Notes: a model not told the origin generated them from the letters alone. A DNA stretch of 64,000 nt from Haemophilus influenzae (GCF_900475755.1 NZ_LS483411.1:1674001-1738000), one strand, 5' to 3'. Shown: positions 18,254 through 30,335, counted from the first letter of the stretch. Numbers and translations: made by a program.

Positions 18254-19417
18254 ATGACGGAACAATACTACAAAATTGCCCTCTTATTTAATGCAAACAA
18301 AGTATATGATCGGCAGGTGGTGGAGGGTATTGGACAATATATTCAGGCATCGCAATGTATGTGGGATATTTTTGTAGAAGATGAATTTATCTATCATACT
18401 GATACCATTAATCAACTTTCTATTGATGGCATTATTGCAGACTTTGATGATCCAAAAACTGTTGAATTATTGCAACACGCTCTTATTCCTACTATAGCAG
18501 TTGGTGGATCTTATAAACAGGCTGATTTTTATCCGCACTTTCCTTATGTAGCAACAGATAATATGATATTGGTTGAAATGGCTTTATCTCATTTACAGGA
18601 GAAAGGACTGTCACAGTTTGCATTTTATGGTTTGCAAGTAAATACTCATAAGCATTGGTCTATAGAACGAAGAGATGCTTTTGTAGAGTTGATGGAGAAA
18701 AATCATTACCCTATTTACCTATATGAGGGTGTGCAGGTTCATGCTCAAAATTGGTTGGAAGAGCAACAAAAGCTAATTGTCTGGTTAAAATCTCTTCCTT
18801 CTCATACTGGTATTATTGCTGTTACGGATGCGCGTGCTCGTCATTTATTGCAGGCTTGTGAGTACAGTAAAATTGCTGTACCTGAAGAGCTTTGTGTGGT
18901 TGGTATTGATAATGAAGAATTGATCCAATATTTATCGCGTGTGTCCCTTTCCTCCGTAGAACAAGGCACGAGAGAGATTGGTTATCAAGCTGCGAAATTA
19001 TTACACAAATTACTCAATGGTCAAAAAGTTTCACATACCCCTATTTTAATTCCACCGATTACCGTTCACTCTCGAAATTCTACAGATTATCGATCATTAA
19101 CAGATCCGCTTGTCATTCAAGCAATGCATTATATTCGTCATCGTGCCTGTCATCGAATTAAAGTAGAACAAGTTTTAGATCATCTTGAAACCTCACGTTC
19201 TAATCTTGAACAACGTTTTAAGAATGAAATGAATAAAACAATTCACCAAGTCATCCACGAAGAAAAAATTTCCCGAGCAAAGAATTTATTACAACAAACA
19301 GATATTTCTATTCAAGAAATTGCTGAGATTTGCGGCTATCCATCCATTCAATATTTTTATTCTGTTTTTAAGAAAGAATTTGAAATGACTCCTAAAGAGT
19401 TTCGACTAAATTGTTAA
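18254..19417 (+). CDS. xylR: Xylose operon regulator XylR
   Basis: Xylose-responsive activator of 387 residues. The N-terminal part (about 1-285) is a LacI/periplasmic-binding-like sensor (YKIALLFNANKVYDRQVVEGI, VVGIDNEELIQYLSRVSLSSVEQGTREIGYQAA); the C-terminal 100 residues are an AraC-type double helix-turn-helix (HRIKVEQVLDHLETSRSNLEQRFK ... is the first helix pair, ISIQEIAEICGYPSIQYFYSVFKKEF the second). It would bind xyl control regions at 11375 and, if functional, 15363. In E. coli it follows xylH directly; here malY-nhaC separates them. Confidence 0.93.
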   Translation: MTEQYYKIALLFNANKVYDRQVVEGIGQYIQASQCMWDIFVEDEFIYHTDTINQLSIDGIIADFDDPKTVELLQHALIPTIAVGGSYKQADFYPHFPYVATDNMILVEMALSHLQEKGLSQFAFYGLQVNTHKHWSIERRDAFVELMEKNHYPIYLYEGVQVHAQNWLEEQQKLIVWLKSLPSHTGIIAVTDARARHLLQACEYSKIAVPEELCVVGIDNEELIQYLSRVSLSSVEQGTREIGYQAAKLLHKLLNGQKVSHTPILIPPITVHSRNSTDYRSLTDPLVIQAMHYIRHRACHRIKVEQVLDHLETSRSNLEQRFKNEMNKTIHQVIHEEKISRAKNLLQQTDISIQEIAEICGYPSIQYFYSVFKKEFEMTPKEFRLNC

Positions 19418-19492
19418 AGGAGCATATTTTTATTCAACTCTGTGCCATAATAACAAGTATTTTTAACCGCACTTTTATCTGAAAGACAGAAA

Positions 19493-20533
19493 ATGAATAT
19501 TCTAATTATTGGCCCATCTTGGGTTGGCGATATGATGATGTCGCACAGTTTGTACCAGCAACTGAAAATTCAATATCCAAGCTGCAATATTGATGTGATG
19601 GCACCGAATTGGTGTAAGCCTTTGCTTGCGCGTATACCAGAGGTGCGTAAGGCGATTGAAATGCCACTAGGGCACGGGGCTTTTGAATTGGGAACTCGTT
19701 ATCGTTTAGGAAAGTCTTTGCGTGAGCAATATGACATGGCGATTGTTTTACCTAATTCATTGAAATCTGCGTTTGTTCCTTTCTTTGCAAAAATTGTTCA
19801 TCGTCGTGGTTGGAAAGGCGAAAGCCGTTATATTTTATTGAATGATTTACGAGCCAATAAAAAAGATTATCCAATGATGGTGCAGCGTTATATTGCATTG
19901 GCTTTTGAAAAAAATGCTGTACCAAAAGCTGATGATATTCCTGTCTTGAAGCCCTATTTGAAGGTTGAGCCAGCGCAACAAGCTGAAACCTTAAAAAAAT
20001 TTGAAAAACAAACCGCACTTTTAGGCGAACGTCCAATTATTGGTTTTTGTCCTGGTGCAGAATTTGGCCCAGCAAAACGTTGGCCGCATTATCATTATGC
20101 AAAATTAGCAGAAATGTTAATTACCCAAGGCTATGCGGTGGAACTATTTGGTTCTGCTAAAGATGAGCCAGTGGGCGAAGAAATTCGTCAAGCACTGCCA
20201 GAAGAATTACGTGAGTTTTGTGTTAATTTAGCAGGAAAAACCAACTTAAATGAAGCGGTGGATTTAATTGCAAATTGTACGGCGGTCGTGACCAATGACA
20301 GTGGTTTAATGCATATTGCGGCAGCAGTAAATCGTCCATTGATTGCACTTTATGGCCCAACGAGTCCGCAATACACGCCGCCGCTTTCGGATAAAGCAAC
20401 GATTATTCGTTTAATTGAAGGTGGATTGATTAAAGTCCGTAAAGGCGACAAAGAGGGCGGTTATCATCAAAGTTTGATTGATATTACGCCGGAAATGGCA
20501 TTAGAAAAACTGAACGAACTGTTAGCAAAATAA
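19493..20533 (+). CDS. rfaF: ADP-heptose:LOS heptosyltransferase II
   Basis: Adds the second heptose to the lipooligosaccharide inner core at the cytoplasmic face of the inner membrane. GT-B fold of family 9: N-terminal LIIGPSWVGDMMMSHSL and C-terminal GFCPGAEFGPAKRWPHYHYAKLAEML, with the ADP-heptose motif TNDSGLMHIAAAVNRPLIALYGPTSP. 346 residues. Uptake signals lie at 19466 (upstream) and 20012 (inside). It uses the product of HldD (7528). Confidence 0.93.
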   Translation: MNILIIGPSWVGDMMMSHSLYQQLKIQYPSCNIDVMAPNWCKPLLARIPEVRKAIEMPLGHGAFELGTRYRLGKSLREQYDMAIVLPNSLKSAFVPFFAKIVHRRGWKGESRYILLNDLRANKKDYPMMVQRYIALAFEKNAVPKADDIPVLKPYLKVEPAQQAETLKKFEKQTALLGERPIIGFCPGAEFGPAKRWPHYHYAKLAEMLITQGYAVELFGSAKDEPVGEEIRQALPEELREFCVNLAGKTNLNEAVDLIANCTAVVTNDSGLMHIAAAVNRPLIALYGPTSPQYTPPLSDKATIIRLIEGGLIKVRKGDKEGGYHQSLIDITPEMALEKLNELLAK

Positions 20534-20596
20534 TGAAAATTTGCTTAATGAAAATAAAACTTATAAAGATATTACTTATAAGATGACTTGTTTCAT

Positions 20597-20627
20597 AAAA
20601 AATGCTCGCACTTGGCGAGCATTTTCA
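20597..20627. terminator. Bidirectional terminator between rfaF and the MFS gene
   Basis: AAAATGCTCGC and GCGAGCATTTT form a long stem over a 5-base loop between convergent genes, with A and T runs on either side. Confidence 0.85.
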
Positions 20628-20641
20628 TCTTTTATATTTTC

Positions 20642-21865
20642 TTAGTCTAAGGCTTTACCTTTTAATTCAGGGATTAAGAAAATTGTCGCTAACATATCAA
20701 TTATGTAGATAATCGCAAGTAGGGCGATGGCAGTTTGGAAAGAGTAAGCAAGTACAACTGCGCCCACAACCACAGGTCCAAATCCCCCTACGGCACGACC
20801 AATATTGAAAAGTACGTTTTGTGCCGTTGCTCGAGCTTCTGTTGGGTAGGCTTCCGCCATCAATGCACCGTAACCGCCCAGCATTCCGTTCACAAACATA
20901 CCTAAAAATGCCCCAGCAAGAAGCATGATGTCAGGATCGGTAAGTTGTGAGTAAACCACGATACTTATCACTGCGCCTAATTGGAAAAGTAAGAAACTTG
21001 GTTTGCGTCCGATGCGGTCGGCAAGTTGTCCGAAAATCCAAATGCCAGCCATCATACCGCAGACGGTAACGGCTGTCCAAAGCCCAGATTTAGTTAAGCT
21101 AAATCCAAGTTGTTTTGATAAGAAATTAGGTAGCCAAATCATAATGCCGTAATAACCGAAGTTTTGTACGGAAGTAAGTACGACGATACCAAGGCTAATT
21201 TTGCTCGTGGCTTTATCTTTAATAAGAAGCTGGAATGAACGTAATTTATCAGTAAAACTGGATTGCGTTGAAAGTGCGGTTTGTTTTTGAGTAAAAATTT
21301 CAGGTTCGTGTAGATGAGAACGTAAGAACCAAGCGACAAATGCTGGGAAAATACCCACCAAGAACATTCCACGCCAGCCAATATGCGGGAGCAATAATGG
21401 TGTAAGTAATGCAGCACCTAACACACCAACTTGCCAACCTAATGCAACATAAGATGCTGCTTTCGCTCGGTGACGTGCAGGCCATGCTTCTGCTGCTAGA
21501 GCCATCCCAATTCCAAATTCACCGCCTAAGCCAATGCCAGCAATTGTGCGATAAATCAGTAAATCCCAGTAACCTTGTGCAATCGCACATAAACCAGTAA
21601 ATACCGCAAAAAGAAAAATGGTCCAAGTAAGTACCCGTACACGACCGTATTTATCGCTTAATGCACCAAATAAAATACCACCAAAAACTGCACCAATAAG
21701 CGTCCATGTCACGAGAGAGCCACCTTGGGCAGGTGTTAGATTTAAGTCTGCGGAAATTGCACTAAGCATGAAACCTAAAATGAGAAGATCGAAACCGTCC
21801 ATTGCATAGCCGACGGCGGAGCCAATTAAAGCTTTCCAGCCATAACTGTTTACTTTATTTGTCAT
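20642..21865 (-). CDS. Major facilitator superfamily transporter, metabolite:H+ symporter type
   Basis: A 407-residue permease with about 12 membrane segments. The MFS motif after segment 2 is GALSDKYGRVRVL and it repeats after segment 8 as GQLADRIGRKPSF; the segment 4-5 loop RTIAGIGLGGEFGIGMALAAEAWP resembles sugar, aromatic acid and sialate symporters of the metabolite:H+ and aromatic acid:H+ groups. The substrate cannot be told from sequence. GGA ribosome site. Stands alone, with a long untranscribed-looking region upstream that holds a transposase relic. Confidence 0.85.
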   Translation of the reverse strand: MTNKVNSYGWKALIGSAVGYAMDGFDLLILGFMLSAISADLNLTPAQGGSLVTWTLIGAVFGGILFGALSDKYGRVRVLTWTIFLFAVFTGLCAIAQGYWDLLIYRTIAGIGLGGEFGIGMALAAEAWPARHRAKAASYVALGWQVGVLGAALLTPLLLPHIGWRGMFLVGIFPAFVAWFLRSHLHEPEIFTQKQTALSTQSSFTDKLRSFQLLIKDKATSKISLGIVVLTSVQNFGYYGIMIWLPNFLSKQLGFSLTKSGLWTAVTVCGMMAGIWIFGQLADRIGRKPSFLLFQLGAVISIVVYSQLTDPDIMLLAGAFLGMFVNGMLGGYGALMAEAYPTEARATAQNVLFNIGRAVGGFGPVVVGAVVLAYSFQTAIALLAIIYIIDMLATIFLIPELKGKALD

Positions 21866-22166
21866 GATGTGTCCTTTTGTTACTCGCGGGTAACATTTAA
21901 AGTGAAAAGAAAGGTGATTAAAAATCGGTGGCTAGTTTACTGCATTAATAAAAAAATTCAATGAACAGAATACGAAAAGAAGAATAAAAAATTAATTTTG
22001 AATAAGAAGGAAAGGATAAGGGGATTAAATTAGGATGCTAGTGAGAAAGAACAACAATTTTAACGCTTATGCCTTGATTTTACTGGAGTTTAGTAGTGTT
22101 CGCTTATGTTTACTGAGATCAAAGATAGGGTGCAATGTAAATTAATTTGTGATTAATAACAACTAA

Positions 22167-22302
22167 TTACGCAAGTTTAATGCGTATTCCCAAAGAGCAT
22201 TGGGAGCTACATTTAAAGGAATGTGAATAGCGTTTTAACAACAGTGAAACAAAATCTCAAATTTCAATTTTAAAATAATTAGTTAAAGGGAATTTGGTCT
22301 AG
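22167..22302 (+). pseudogene. Relic of an IS1016-like (IS1595 family) transposase C-terminus
   Basis: The 480-base gap 21866-22345 has no intact gene. In it the + strand reads LRKFN (22167-22181), then after one extra base IPKEHWELHLKECE (22186-22227), a TAG where the family has TGG, then RFNNSETKSQISILK before a TAA. The string GIPKxHFxLYLKECEWRFN is the familiar end of IS1016/IS1595 transposases, recalled from the family, not searched. One frameshift and two nonsense codons mark it as dead. No terminal repeats or upstream domain could be recognised; the remainder of the gap shows nothing convincing. Confidence 0.65.
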
Positions 22303-22304
22303 GT

Positions 22305-22334
22305 AAAAGTGCGGTGAAAATTCACCGCACTTTG
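22305..22334. terminator. Uptake-signal hairpin after cysK
   Basis: Uptake signals at 22307-22315 and 22324-22332 form a 9-base stem with extra GAAAATTC pairing in the loop. It lies 14 bases beyond the cysK stop and very probably ends that transcript. Confidence 0.8.
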
Positions 22335-22345
22335 TTCTTTTTTGT

Positions 22346-23296
22346 TTATCCTTCAATCCCTTCAAAAAGTGCTGTGCTTAAATAGCGTTCAGAAGCTGAA
22401 GGCAAAATAACAACAATGAGTTTATCAGCAAATTCTGGTAATTTAGCTAAACGATCCGCAGCCGCGACAGCTGCACCAGATGAAATACCTGCAAGAATGC
22501 CTTCTTCCGCCATTAAGCGACGAGCTGTGGCAAGTGCGGTATCACTATCAACAGTTTCTACGCAATCAATAATAGATAAATCTAAATTTTTGGGAATGAA
22601 ACCCGCACCGATACCTTGAATTTTGTGTGGGCCTGGTTTTACTTCTTCACCCGCTAAAGTTTGACTAATGACTGGAGATTCCACTGGCTCAACGGCAACA
22701 GAAGTGATTTGTTTACCAAAATCTAATTTAATCGCACGAGAAATACCCGTAATCGTGCCGCCTGTTCCTACTCCAGCAACCACAACATCGACTTTACCAT
22801 CCGTATCTTTCCAAATTTCAGGGCCTGTTGTTTCTCGATGAATTTGTGGGTTAGCTGGATTTTCAAATTGTTTAAGCGTGACATAGCGGTTTGGATCAGA
22901 AGCAACAATTTCTTCCGCTTTCGCAATCGCACCTTTCATTCCTTTTGCGCCTTCAGTAAGCACTAAATTCACACCCAATCCACGCAATAAACGTTTTCTT
23001 TCAAGACTCATAGTTTCTGGCATGGTGAGCGTGATTTTATAACCTCTAGCGGCAGCAACATAAGCCAAAGCGATACCTGTGTTACCACTCGTTGCATCTA
23101 CAATTTCTTTTCCTTTCGTGAGCGTGCCATCTTTTTCTGCTTGCCACACCATATTCGCCCCAATACGGCATTTCACGCTGTAGCTTGGATTTCGCCCTTC
23201 AATTTTAACTACCACATTGCCGTTGTGACCAAAATGTTTTAAACGCACAAGCGGCGTATTTCCGATAGAATAAGAATTGTCTGCATAAACTGTCAT
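22346..23296 (-). CDS. cysK: O-acetylserine sulfhydrylase A (cysteine synthase)
   Basis: PLP enzyme that makes cysteine from O-acetylserine and sulfide. The PLP lysine K42 is in [11 protein letters not shown], the substrate loop TSGNTG is at about 69-74, and the phosphate loop is VGTGGT. 316 residues matches CysK. The C-terminus is in the family place for the serine acetyltransferase complex. GGGAAA ribosome site. Lies downstream of cysZ in the same direction with a 99-base gap carrying a plausible promoter (TATAAA around 23336). Confidence 0.95.
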   Translation of the reverse strand: MTVYADNSYSIGNTPLVRLKHFGHNGNVVVKIEGRNPSYSVKCRIGANMVWQAEKDGTLTKGKEIVDATSGNTGIALAYVAAARGYKITLTMPETMSLERKRLLRGLGVNLVLTEGAKGMKGAIAKAEEIVASDPNRYVTLKQFENPANPQIHRETTGPEIWKDTDGKVDVVVAGVGTGGTITGISRAIKLDFGKQITSVAVEPVESPVISQTLAGEEVKPGPHKIQGIGAGFIPKNLDLSIIDCVETVDSDTALATARRLMAEEGILAGISSGAAVAAADRLAKLPEFADKLIVVILPSASERYLSTALFEGIEG

Positions 23297-23395
23297 AATA
23301 TTTCCCTTTTGTTGGACTTCGTTAATGTTGGTTTATTTATAGTACCGTATTTTTGATTAAAAAAATACTTATTTGATCTATTTTATAACCGCAAG

Positions 23396-24214
23396 CTATT
23401 TAACAATCCCTGTATTTTCTGAATGAACATCAAGCCCCGTTTGAGAGGAAAAAGGTCTATTCATATTAAAACGTAAGCCATTACGATAATTTTCTACCCA
23501 CATTAGCGTCGCTCCACATACTGCAACAGGCATAATTAATAAATTAATCACAGGCACAAACGTACAGCACGTAACTAATCCTCCAAAAGTTAAACTTTGA
23601 GTTCGTTGATTGCCAAGCGCATTCTTCATTACATCAAAAGAAACTTTATGATTATCAAAAGGATAATCACAATATTGAATTGCCATCATCCAGCAAGTGA
23701 ACAAGAAAGTAAGTACAGGCACGATGGTTTGCCCAACCAAAGGGATAAAACTCAGTAAAAACAAGGCGATAATTTTAGGCAGGCTATAACGTAATTTTTG
23801 CCACTCTCGAGCAAACATACGAGGCACATCTTTTATTACATCAGCAAGACCATCATCATTAATATTTTCCCCCGTCAGCATTTTTTCTACTTTTTCCGCC
23901 AATAAACCATTAAAAGGAGCAGCGATAAAGCCAGAAAGCGTGGTAAAAGTAAAATAAAAGAGCAATAAAATAGTTAAGATCGAAAATGCCAGTAAAATAA
24001 AACTGAGAAAACCAAGCCAATCAGGAATAAAATTCATTACCCAATCAATGGCACTGCTGATTTGGCTAATAAAAAGCCAAAATAAACCACAAAGCAAAAC
24101 GGTATTGAGTAAAATTGGAATAATAACAAACCGACGTAAACCTTTTTGTGTGATGAAATGCCAGCCCATCACAAAATAATGGAAACCCGATTTTAATTCA
24201 TTAAGATTCAACAT
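23396..24214 (-). CDS. cysZ: Sulfate transporter CysZ
   Basis: Inner-membrane protein that imports sulfate for cysteine synthesis. 272 residues with about four strongly hydrophobic stretches and the family segments [20 protein letters not shown] [10 protein letters not shown] and [18 protein letters not shown] ribosome site. It sits upstream of cysK on the same strand, which fits a sulfur assimilation pair. Divergent from zipA. Confidence 0.9.
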   Translation of the reverse strand: MLNLNELKSGFHYFVMGWHFITQKGLRRFVIIPILLNTVLLCGLFWLFISQISSAIDWVMNFIPDWLGFLSFILLAFSILTILLLFYFTFTTLSGFIAAPFNGLLAEKVEKMLTGENINDDGLADVIKDVPRMFAREWQKLRYSLPKIIALFLLSFIPLVGQTIVPVLTFLFTCWMMAIQYCDYPFDNHKVSFDVMKNALGNQRTQSLTFGGLVTCCTFVPVINLLIMPVAVCGATLMWVENYRNGLRFNMNRPFSSQTGLDVHSENTGIVK

Positions 24215-24367
24215 TTTTCTTTCCTTTCAATAAAAATATACTTAAAACAGACCGCACTTTTCCTTTAAAATTCCACACCTTGAAGTATTTTTTTCACCTA
24301 CTGAAATATGGTAGCATTAACACCGTTTATAGCACTCTTGCCGAACTATCGCACGTAAGGAATAAAA

Positions 24368-25354
24368 ATGGATTTAAATACAATTTTGATTATTATGGGT
24401 ATCGTGGTACTTGTCGCCTTAATCCTACACGGATTATGGTCAAATCGTCGTGAGAAATCAAAATATTTCGATAAAGCCAATAAATTTGACCGCACTTCTC
24501 CAACAGCTAAATCCCATACGCAAGAAGAAATGGTACAGCCAAACAATATTTCGCCAAATACCTATGTGGAAAATAGGCATACACCAATTACTCAACCAAC
24601 CACAGAAAAAGCACCATCAGAAGCTGAATTGATCGATTATCGCCAAAGTGATAAAAGTGTGGATGACATCAAAATTTCTATTCCTAACGCACAACCTATT
24701 TATGATATGGGCAATCATCGTTCAGAGACAACACAACCAACGCAGCCTCAATACGATATGCCGACCTCAAATAATGTCGCAAGTATGACCTTAGAACAAC
24801 TTGAAGCACAAAGCCAAAATGTTGATTTTAATGGCATTAATTCATCATCGCCAGAATTAAGAGTGCAGCTTGCAGAATTATCTCACGAAGAACGTCAAAT
24901 AGACTACAATGTTTCTTTTAATGAACCAAAAGCAGAAACGACAGCTCAGCCAAAACAAACAACTGGCTATATTCAACTTTATCTTATTCCAAAATCTAGC
25001 GAAGAATTTAATGGTGCTAAATTAGTGCAAGCTCTTGAAAACTTGGGTTTTATCTTGGGTAAAGATGAAATGTATCATCGCCATTTAGATTTAAGTGTGG
25101 CAAGTCCTGTGCTTTTTAGTGTGGCAAATTTAGAACAACCAGGCACATTCAATACTTATAACTTAGCAGAATTTAACACCATAGGAATTGTATTCTTTAT
25201 GCGATTGCCCTCTCCAGGTAATAATCTTGCTAATTTACGTATGATGATGCGTGCTGCCCATACATTAGCCGAAGATTTACAAGGTGTTGTGCTGACTGAA
25301 GAACAAGAAGTCTTTGATGCAAATGCAGAGCAAACCTATCTTGCTCGTGTGTAA
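24368..25354 (+). CDS. zipA: Cell division protein ZipA
   Basis: Essential division protein that tethers FtsZ to the inner membrane. One N-terminal membrane segment (about 5-23, [20 protein letters not shown]), a long low-complexity linker rich in Q, T and P (about 30-190), then the C-terminal FtsZ-binding domain (about 195-325, [20 protein letters not shown] ... [15 protein letters not shown]). 328 residues. GGA ribosome site. It is directly upstream of ligA, a pairing found in E. coli as well. Confidence 0.95.
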   Translation: MDLNTILIIMGIVVLVALILHGLWSNRREKSKYFDKANKFDRTSPTAKSHTQEEMVQPNNISPNTYVENRHTPITQPTTEKAPSEAELIDYRQSDKSVDDIKISIPNAQPIYDMGNHRSETTQPTQPQYDMPTSNNVASMTLEQLEAQSQNVDFNGINSSSPELRVQLAELSHEERQIDYNVSFNEPKAETTAQPKQTTGYIQLYLIPKSSEEFNGAKLVQALENLGFILGKDEMYHRHLDLSVASPVLFSVANLEQPGTFNTYNLAEFNTIGIVFFMRLPSPGNNLANLRMMMRAAHTLAEDLQGVVLTEEQEVFDANAEQTYLARV

Positions 25355-27475
<2,121 letters not shown>

Positions 27476-27478
27476 ATT

Positions 27479-27778
27479 TTATCTAAAATAGTGATAATTA
27501 TAATGATACCCAACGCTTGGCGTTACTGGAAGAACAGGCAATACACTTTTTGTTCTCGTTTTAACTTTATTGTCACTCTGGTTTAATTTTAAACTTGTAT
27601 CAATTTGTTGTGTTATTTTATCCTTTTGAGTTTGTGTAACAGTATTACCACTAATAACTCGAGCATTATATTCTTGTACAGTTTTCATATCGTAAATAGC
27701 TTGACTACTTTGCTCTGACTGAGATGAACATCCAACCAAACTTAACATAACAACACTAATAAAAACGGAATTTTTCAT
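27479..27778 (-). CDS. Small putative lipoprotein, unknown function
   Basis: A 99-residue protein with a lipoprotein signal: MKNSVF, a hydrophobic core, then LVGC with the lipobox cysteine at residue 17, followed by a serine/glutamine-rich stretch. The rest is polar with a proline-valine run (VLPVLPVTP) and a tyrosine/histidine-rich tail (YHYNYHYF). I do not recognise a family. Its stop is only 3 bases from the ligA stop, with no terminator visible between. It is 10 bases downstream of a broken secreted-protein gene and probably was its operon partner. Confidence 0.65.
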   Translation of the reverse strand: MKNSVFISVVMLSLVGCSSQSEQSSQAIYDMKTVQEYNARVISGNTVTQTQKDKITQQIDTSLKLNQSDNKVKTRTKSVLPVLPVTPSVGYHYNYHYFR

Positions 27779-27788
27779 TTAATATAAC

Positions 27789-28318
27789 CTATTTACAAAT
27801 TAAATCATTTAATACGGCGATGCCTTCTGAAATATGATTGATGGCAGTTTCCTTTAATTTTTTATTTTCTTGTGCCTGAATGCGCTTAGACAAATCTTTG
27901 TCTGTAATTGAATAAACAGGCACATAACTTAAATTTTGAAGATCTTTTTGGTTATAAATAGTTGCACCAGCCACACTGCCATAGAATTCGCCTCTATTGT
28001 CTAGAGAAAGATAATGGTAAGTTGAATTTGTGTAATCTACACCTCTTGTAATCTTAAATCCCTGACAAATTCCAGCTGGAGATTAATAAATACTTTCTGA
28101 TGAAGTCGTTTCATCTATTTTATAAGCTTTAAATTCAATACTTTGAGCTAGTTTTTGAGCATCATTATTTGAAACATCGGAATTAAATGCTTTTTTATCT
28201 TCAGAATCAATATAAGTGACTGCACTAGAATCATTTTCTGCAATCGAAAATTGTGAAGTAAATAAACTTCCAATAATGACGCAGAACAAAGAAAAAAAGT
28301 GCAATTTTTATTATTCAT
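27789..28318 (-). pseudogene. Broken secreted-protein gene (nonsense codon plus likely frameshift)
   Basis: Two open segments lie in one frame on the minus strand (28304-28083 and 28082-27789) and read as a single product except for a TAA at 28085-28083 between ESIY and SPAGICQG. The natural start appears to be the ATG at 28318, which has an AAGGA ribosome site, but it is out of frame by one base; one additional T in the run of seven T (28292-28298 on the plus strand as A) would join it to the signal peptide SLFCVIIGSLFTSQFSIA. Restored length is about 175 residues. No family recognised. A TTG at 28304 could start a short peptide but has no ribosome site. Confidence 0.72.
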
Positions 28319-28410
28319 TTCTCGTTCCTTTAGTACTTTATTAAATGCTAATCTGTTCGACTACGAATAATTTTTTCGCACTATATCAAAAAGTCTTATA
28401 ACGTACTAGG

Positions 28411-29328
28411 TTATTTTTCAGGAGTGATACTTTTTGATTTTTCTTCGTTTTGAGCTTCTAAAGCATCACGTGCGGCACGAATACTTTTTTCAATTAGTGG
28501 CACACGTTCATCATCTTTCGGCATTAAGCGTAGCATCATCGCCCAAGTCACTGCTGCCATTTTATAATCTTCCGTTTCAAAATAACGGAATGCGAGTAAA
28601 CTCAATGCTTCAATGTTAGTGTGATCTTGACGAATCACTTCCCTCAATAAATTGCCGCCTTTAAGTTTATCTGTTGCGTCTTCAGAAAACATCAATATGC
28701 GAGCATAGCCTAATTTATATTGCACATTATCTGGTTCCAGTTTGTTAGCTCTTTGATAGCTATCAAATGCTAAACGTGCATCACCTAAGTTCATCCCAAT
28801 TTGACCGAGCATCCACCATTTTTTTGCATCGTTTGCATTTTTCTGTAAATCTATACGAAGTGCGGTAGAAAATTGCTGCATTTCTGCATCAGAAAATGGA
28901 TTTTTATCTTCATCTTTCATTCGTTCAAAGAAATAGGGCAATTTCGCATAAGTTTGCTCTAACATCGATTCAACTTGCCAAGAACCCACCATAAAATAAG
29001 AAGAGCCCGCGATAATTCCTAACGCTAATAGACCAGAAGCAAACCAAATTTTTCCATAAGATTTGCCAGAATAATCCACATTCTCTTGGACTTTACTCGG
29101 CACATCATCAAGCAAAGTTTTCTGTAATTCTTGTTTGAGTTGCTCAACATTTTCAACTAAACCTTGGGAATTATCTTGCTCAATTTCTTCCAAGCGTGAG
29201 AAATATAACGCCTTATTTAAATCATCACGTTTTTGCCCATGTTTCGCTTTGAATTGACGTAATAAAGGATAAAAACAAATTAACGCCACAACTAAAGTGG
29301 TTAATATAAAAATTAATGCAAAATTCAT
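28411..29328 (-). CDS. ccmI: Cytochrome c maturation protein CcmI (TPR)
   Basis: Chaperone that presents apocytochrome c to the CcmF/CcmH haem ligation complex. Two membrane segments (about 3-20 and 95-117) bracket a short helical region with a leucine-rich heptad pattern, and the periplasmic part holds TPR-like helices (KWWMLGQIGMNLGDARLAFDSYQRANKLEPDN). 305 residues. In E. coli this part is fused to CcmH; here it is separate, as NrfG is from NrfF. It starts immediately after the ccmH stop. Confidence 0.88.
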   Translation of the reverse strand: MNFALIFILTTLVVALICFYPLLRQFKAKHGQKRDDLNKALYFSRLEEIEQDNSQGLVENVEQLKQELQKTLLDDVPSKVQENVDYSGKSYGKIWFASGLLALGIIAGSSYFMVGSWQVESMLEQTYAKLPYFFERMKDEDKNPFSDAEMQQFSTALRIDLQKNANDAKKWWMLGQIGMNLGDARLAFDSYQRANKLEPDNVQYKLGYARILMFSEDATDKLKGGNLLREVIRQDHTNIEALSLLAFRYFETEDYKMAAVTWAMMLRLMPKDDERVPLIEKSIRAARDALEAQNEEKSKSITPEK

Positions 29329-29790
29329 CTATTTATCCTTGTTTAATAATTCTGCCAAACGCGCATTATCTTCATCAGTTAAAACATCTTGGGATTTTAC
29401 CGCACTTTGAGCTTTTGGTTTACGTCTTAATAAAAATACCACGCCTAACAACACAAGCAATAATGGGGCAATCCATAGCACTAATGTACTCGCTGTCATA
29501 GGTGGATCGTAAGTTACAAAATTGCCATAGCGTTCCACCATATAATCCACTACATCATTTTTCGACTTGCCTTCTTGTAAAAGCTCAAATACTTTGCCAC
29601 GCATATCCACAGCGATAGTCGCATTGGAATCCGCAATATTGTTATTTTGACATTGAGGGCAACGCAAAGATTGTGTTAATTGATGGTAATCACTCTCTTG
29701 TTGTGGAGAACTAAAATTTAATGCGTCAATCGCTGAAAACGCCACTGAGTTAAACAAAAGAGCGGTCAAAAATAGCCATGTTTTTTTCAT
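29329..29790 (-). CDS. ccmH: Cytochrome c maturation thiol protein CcmH (short form)
   Basis: Keeps apocytochrome haem-binding cysteines reduced. Signal peptide (about 1-19), then the CcmH/NrfF/Ccl2 redox motif LRCPQCQNNNI near residue 43, and one C-terminal membrane segment (STLVLWIAPLLLVLLGVVFLL). 153 residues, so it lacks the TPR extension of E. coli CcmH. Start and dsbE stop share one base (TAATG). Confidence 0.9.
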   Translation of the reverse strand: MKKTWLFLTALLFNSVAFSAIDALNFSSPQQESDYHQLTQSLRCPQCQNNNIADSNATIAVDMRGKVFELLQEGKSKNDVVDYMVERYGNFVTYDPPMTASTLVLWIAPLLLVLLGVVFLLRRKPKAQSAVKSQDVLTDEDNARLAELLNKDK

Positions 29791-30335
29791 TATTGTTGCT
29801 CCGAAAGTTTGTCATAAATTGGTTTTAAAGTCTGAGTCCAAACTTTTTCGTTTACATCACCGGCATAACGATAATGAATCACGCCTTTACTATCTATAAT
29901 AAAAGTTTCAGGCGCACCATATACTCCTAAATCCAAACCGAAAGAACCTTTTTCATCTTTTAAAACAACTTGATAAGGATTGCCAAGATCTTTTAACCAC
30001 TTCATTGCTTTAGGTGATTCATCTTTATAATCTAAACCAATAATTCTCACACCCTCTTTAGCAAGTTTGTTTAAATATTGATGTTCTGCATAACAAGTCG
30101 GACACCAAGTCGCCCATACGTTAAGCAAAACTGGCTTACCTTGTTGAAACAATTCATTCGTATAAGCTTTATTTTCAAACAACTCCGTCAAATTTTTTGC
30201 TGGCACAGGCTTTCCAACCAAAGCTGACTCTAACGCTTTAATATCTTCGCCTTGTGCATTACGTTTTAATTGCACTAAAAAAGCAATTGTTATTGATAAA
30301 AAGAGAATAAGAGGAACGAGTAATTTTTTTTTCAT
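29790..30335 (-). CDS. dsbE: Periplasmic thioredoxin DsbE/CcmG
   Basis: Membrane-anchored thioredoxin that passes electrons to CcmH and apocytochrome c. N-terminal anchor (about 5-20), active site WATWCPTCYAEH, cis-proline in YGAPETFIID. 181 residues. The start ATG follows an A-rich leader without an obvious ribosome site; the uptake signal at 30341-30349 is directly upstream. A structured element (30361-30468) separates it from ccmF. Confidence 0.92.
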   Translation of the reverse strand: MKKKLLVPLILFLSITIAFLVQLKRNAQGEDIKALESALVGKPVPAKNLTELFENKAYTNELFQQGKPVLLNVWATWCPTCYAEHQYLNKLAKEGVRIIGLDYKDESPKAMKWLKDLGNPYQVVLKDEKGSFGLDLGVYGAPETFIIDSKGVIHYRYAGDVNEKVWTQTLKPIYDKLSEQQ

